From: Methanosaeta sp. PtaB.Bin039
GTDB lineage: Archaea; Halobacteriota; Methanosarcinia; Methanotrichales; Methanotrichaceae
Length of the DNA stretch: 61,795 nucleotides
Direction: 5' to 3'
Assembly: GCA_002067795.1 (NCBI GenBank)
Contig: MVQI01000034.1
Span: 1-61,795 of the forward strand
Below, piece by piece: positions 61,661-61,795 of this stretch. Below the pieces are notes generated by a model, which worked only from the letters and a program-made list of their open reading frames with translations, had not been told where the DNA came from and searched no databases. The number at the start of each line of letters is the position of its first letter. Position 1 is the first letter of the stretch. Both the position numbers and the translations under genes were made by a program.

Positions 61661-61795
61661 ATTATTTATCTTCGCATACTCTTTTCAGTCTCATCCATAT
61701 ATTCCTATTTAATAATGTAGATTGTGGCCTCCAAGCGCAATTGTTTTTTACCATAAAGTTTTTCCAATTGCTGGCAGGCCTTGTGGAACCTGCCA

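Overview
The window is archaeal and comes from a methanogen of the Methanosarcinales/Methanotrichales type. It carries methenyl-H4MPT cyclohydrolase (mch), methanogenesis markers 11 and 14, a DUF2121 protein and a RimK-family glutamate ligase resembling MptN. It also has the archaeal exosome, RNase P, proteasome, DnaG, MCM and NMD3 machinery, and promoters with TATA boxes about 25 nt from the start. The folD-glyA pair and the many secreted lineage-type proteins fit a Methanothrix (Methanosaeta)-like organism. The genus is an inference: no mcr or rRNA gene is present.

Layout. 1-1.5 kb: two CRISPR adaptation nucleases (cas4, cut by the window edge, and csa1). 1.7-8.6 kb: thiC, amtB-glnK, a nucleoside-recognition membrane protein, chrA and a homocitrate-synthase-family gene. 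8.6-15.6 kb: sparse, with a palindromic repeat cluster, a NosD-like beta-helix protein, a 53-residue membrane protein, a YkgJ-type Cys-cluster protein, an ArsR-like regulator and a K+/H+ antiporter. 16-32 kb: carB, a radical SAM/SPASM enzyme, two related secreted proteins, tyrS, the run glyA-folD-DUF2121-mobA, purA, mptN-like, a secreted protein and a Cys-rich repeat protein. 32-43.4 kb: mch, marker 14 and a PriL-CTD-like protein, then the exosome superoperon (rpl15e, DUF54, rnp3, rnp2, psmA, sbds, rrp4, rrp41, rrp42, rpl37ae, rpoP, pcc1, pfdB), tRNA-Arg and cooT. 44-52 kb: divergent deoxyhypusine synthase and arginine decarboxylase, an IorA-like protein with marker 11, truD and pth2. 52-58 kb: a decayed TnpB element, dnaG, nmd3, DUF424 and mcm. 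58.5-61.6 kb: a tandem pair of secreted metzincin-like proteins.

How genes work together. The 35.9-43.1 kb block is a chain of abutting or overlapping genes for RNA processing, protein turnover and tRNA modification. Two very small ORFs sit inside it and bridge neighbours through stop/start overlaps. glyA-folD-DUF2121-mobA is another tightly overlapped set. amtB-glnK is the usual ammonium uptake and sensing pair. SpeA and deoxyhypusine synthase share one divergent promoter region and belong to linked polyamine/hypusine chemistry.

Most notable observations. Several genes have a well-placed Shine-Dalgarno sequence followed at normal spacing by ACG or CTG exactly where the initiator codon should be (csa1, two secreted proteins, DUF2121, a 49-residue ORF and possibly the ArsR-like gene). 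Other candidates for novelty are the CPxAxCC repeat protein, the tandem HExxHxxGxxD proteins, the radical SAM enzyme with its secreted neighbours, a possible structured RNA between nmd3 and dnaG, and the 34-bp palindromic repeat cluster.
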